DNA of 64,000 bases, from NCBI RefSeq assembly GCF_025698545.1, contig NC_068567.1, positions 930,001 to 994,000 on the forward strand, read 5' to 3'. The position numbers and the translations under genes are program-made. The stretch comes from Gossypium raimondii (taxonomy: Eukaryota; Streptophyta; Magnoliopsida; Malvales; Malvaceae). A model generated the notes under the pieces. It made no database searches and was not told where the DNA came from. It was given only the letters and a program-made list of their open reading frames with translations. Shown here piece after piece: positions 61,350 to 64,000 of this stretch (the stretch's first letter is position 1; each line of letters starts with the position of its first letter).

Positions 61350-63180
61350 ATGAACAACCTCAAGCTCAAAGGCTATGGCTTCAACCCCTCCGAGCAAATC
61401 CTCATCGGCTATCTCCGAGAACGAACAACCTCCGGCCGTGATTACTTGGTCCAAGACATCATCGACCTCAGTCACGATATTTGCAGCTATGATCCATGGG
61501 ATCTACCTGGTATGTTCCCTTGTTTTTGTTTTTCTTTTATTCAATACCTACTAGCATTCTCTTTAAATTAGATTCTTTCTATTCGTAGGTTGTGATTCGA
61601 TCACACCAAATGATTCGGAACGGTTTTTTATTTACCCTAAAACGTATAAGTATGCAAACAGTACGTCCAAAGTGATCGGTATTCCTACAAAACAAGTACC
61701 GAACAGTGATCAACGGCAGCCGATGATAAATCGAGCTACCAAGAACGGAAAGTGGAAAGTCTCGGGGGTTCGAGTTAACGTCAAGTCTAGTGATGAAACT
61801 AAACAAGTGATTGGTATTAAGACAAAGTTGTATTTCAAGCACAATAATTGCCCAAACAAAACATCATGTGTGTTACATCAGTTCGAACTTGTTGATATTG
61901 ATCCTTGCCAAGTAAGTTATTCCTTAAACTCGAACTGATTTTTGGTTGTGCTGCGCTTATTGTAATGAATTTTTTTTTTCATTGATTTTTGTAGGATAAA
62001 TATTTTCTTGGTAAAGTGATAATGAAAGAATTTAAGCCAACCAATATTTCAAGTAACAATTTAAACGATCGGATTTCAATTCCGGAGGTTAGTTAACTTC
62101 AATTCGTGCCAACAATGGTGACTAATTAAAATATTACACATCGAGTTTATGTTTTATGTATATTTCAGGTTCGAGTAGAACTTGGTCCGGAGCCATTAGT
62201 TGAAACAGAAGTCACTAATGAGTACGAGTGGACTCAAAGTGAACAAACTAATGAATTTATAACACCATATCTGGTTTTCGACAATGAGAACTCTATTGAT
62301 GACGGGAATGAAGTGATCTCCAATTACCAGTCACAAGTAAGAACGCTTTTCTCGGAAATTTTTAAAATACTACACATCGAGTTTACGTTTTATGTATATT
62401 TCAGATTAGAGTAGAACTCGGTTTAGAGCCATTAGTTGAAATCGAAGTAGCTAAAGAGTACGGATGGACTCGAGGTGAACAAACTAATGAATTTAGAACT
62501 CCCTGTCCGGTTTTCAACAACGAGAACTTTATTGATGATGGTAATGAAGTGAGCTCTAATCACCAGTCACAAGTAAGAACTCTTTTCTTGTAAATTTCGA
62601 AGTTCAGTTCATTTAATCAATGTAATTACTGTTAAAACAAGTCTCCAAAACTACAGATAAATATGGAGCAAATTAGAAGCTTGGAAGTACCTAATATAGG
62701 TATTGAGGATCAAAATCAATCATACCAGAATATTGGGATCGATATTAATGATCCAACAGTCCCCGATGAAGGAAGCAATCAACAAAATATAGTTGCAGTT
62801 GCAGAGAATGAAAGCTCAATCTTGCCTTCTAATTTACATAACCTTCTAATAGATATTATATTATATTTTATAAATCAAATAGTGAGTAACTTTTATATTG
62901 TTCATCAAATAAAAGGCATAAACATGTTGAAAAATCTAATATTTGTTTGTTCAATATGATCCAGGAATGGTCCGACTTATACAAGTTATGCCGCTTTATT
63001 GACCAGCAACGTGCTGCTGGTGCTGAGATAGAGTTCCCCAATTTGCCCCCTTTGGATGTGGCTGAATCTTCCTACTCGACGGATTCAGTCCGTAAAAGAT
63101 CAGCCATGGAGGTTGAAAGATTAGCCACCGGTGTAGAAACTGAATTGGCTCAACAACAAGCAAAGAGAAGTAGATTATAA
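61350..63180 (+). CDS. Divergent NAC-domain transcription factor, copy 3, extra exon
   Basis: Exons: 61350-61509, 61589-61911, 61995-62087, 62169-62336, 62405-62572, 62657-62881, 62965-63180; all GT-AG, 450 residues. The NAC region matches copy 1 (LKGYGFNPSEQILIGYLRER, DPWDLPG, NRATKNGKWKVSG). Exons 4 and 5 are tandem copies of one 168-bp exon, both with good acceptors (ttcag|gttcgag and ttcag|attagag) and both in frame, so this protein has a doubled 56-residue segment (RVELGPEPLVETEV... and RVELGLEPLVEIEV...). The last intron is 83 bp and must be spliced. The tail has VRKRSAMEVE and ends AKRSRL. Intact in every respect that can be checked. Confidence 0.83.
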
Positions 63181-64000
63181 AGTTCGAGTTGCTTGTCTCC
63201 CGAATTTGATTAGTGCTTATAAGTCGTAATGTTAGACCCATCGTCTTATAAGTTAATTTTCGAGGTTGGGTTTATGTTTATTTGACTTGGAATCCTATCT
63301 AGGCATAGGTATTTATATCGAAAAGATTTTATGCGTTGCTTGTATTACAAGTTAAGTTTTGAGGTCGTGTGTTTAATATATGTTTCAACTATATATTTGG
63401 ACATCTATAATAGCAAGTGCGGCTTGCTTGATATGTTTTTCTTTTTATGTTGATTTCAGAAGTTATAGCATGTAATTTCTTGACATTTGTTGCTGCTGTA
63501 AGAGAAAAGGCACAGAACCATATAGTGGGGAGCATAACAAACTAAAATGGCAAAAGAACAACAGGTTAGTGGTCAAAAAGGAAGAGAATAATGAAGAAAA
63601 ATGAGGGTTGGAAAAATAAAGCATAAAAGTTTGCAAGTAAAAATAAAATGTCACATTTTTAAGAGATTAAAGAAAAAAATATATATCAATGTTGCCGGCT
63701 AAGTTCTAGCTCGATTGGTATTGGTATTATTGTCTACGTAAGAGGACGTGAGTTTGTACATACTGAAACACATTTATCCTCCTATTGAAGGGTTGGTGAG
63801 CAACTCTGGATAATTCTAGTCAATTTGTATAATAATAATATCAATGTTCGATGGATCAACACTTTCGATTAGTTATAAGGGAAATGACGAATAATTTACA
63901 TTATTTAAGTCAAAACATTAAATAACGGGTTCAAAGCTAAACAATTATTTTTCATTAAATTTACAAGATAAATAATGTAGAAATGGATTTGTATTGTTAT
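63181..64000. other. Downstream region of NAC copy 3
   Basis: 3' region and spacer equivalent to 40993-41720 of unit A, with the shared SINE. The homology seems to break off near 63968 ('aagataaataatgtag'), close to the window end. Confidence 0.65.
63694..63834 (+). mobile_element. tRNA-derived SINE (unit C)
   Basis: Same insertion as 41452 and 50253. Flanks are 'atatcaatgtt' (63683-63693) and 'aatatcaatgtt' (63837-63848). Confidence 0.7.

Larger units (their letters stand above)
53169..64000. repeat. Segmental duplication unit C (runs off the window)
   Basis: C starts 240 bp further into phosphoglycerate mutase than B does (homology from 37258) and continues through spacer, NAC copy 3, SINE and beyond the window. 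It has gained a solo LTR carrying two hATs (54395-59785) and a 581-bp LTR (60205-60785). It shares the 'tttctgagaaaaatcggtg' variant upstream of the gene with B, but shares the downstream block near 63290-63330 with A. Confidence 0.9.

Overview
The window is nuclear DNA of a flowering plant: GT-AG split genes, AT-rich intergenic DNA, nested LTR retrotransposons, hAT-type elements and MITEs. Repeat style (Athila-type element, LTRs ending GGGTGTTACA, GC-rich hAT ends) suggests Malvaceae, probably Gossypium; this is inference from memory, not a search.

Layout. 1-4236: Gypsy-type LTR remnants, one split by a 1.5-kb solo LTR with perfect TTTCT target duplications. 5799-10532 (+): intact 13-exon eIF2A gene, with a MITE in an intron. 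12027-18971 (-): Athila-type retrotransposon with both LTRs, ATATT target duplications, primer site and polypurine tract, but protease joined to the integrase C-terminus (reverse transcriptase lost). 19308-22402 (-): CC-NB-LRR gene broken by one frameshift. 24446-27820 (+): second NLR-like gene with two frameshifts and no P-loop, a Ser/Glu-rich segment standing in its place. 30841-31678 (-): two-exon DUF599 membrane protein whose stop codon lies inside a MITE end. 33729-37341 (-): intact 9-exon cofactor-independent phosphoglycerate mutase.

37498-64000: a block present three times (A 37498-42881, B 42882-about 51770, C 53169 to the window end). Each unit carries a divergent NAC-domain gene. 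The copies differ in the number of a 168-bp internal exon (1, 3 and 2), in 5'UTR AAAGC repeats (2, 4, 3) and in the state of the C-terminus. Unit C begins inside a copied piece of phosphoglycerate mutase exon 1 and fuses to a truncated unknown gene. Later insertions (a 2.35-kb solo LTR and a hAT in B; a solo LTR carrying two hATs, plus a 581-bp LTR, in C) can be read exactly because the sister units keep the empty sites. One hAT in unit C holds a captured piece of a PPR gene with splice sites, a Pack-type element.

The housekeeping genes (eIF2A, phosphoglycerate mutase, DUF599) are all open, so the NLR frameshifts are unlikely to reflect a generally poor sequence, although local errors cannot be excluded. 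I found no RNA genes or CRISPR array. The most novel parts are the NAC array with internal exon amplification, the Pack-hAT and the P-loop-less NLR.
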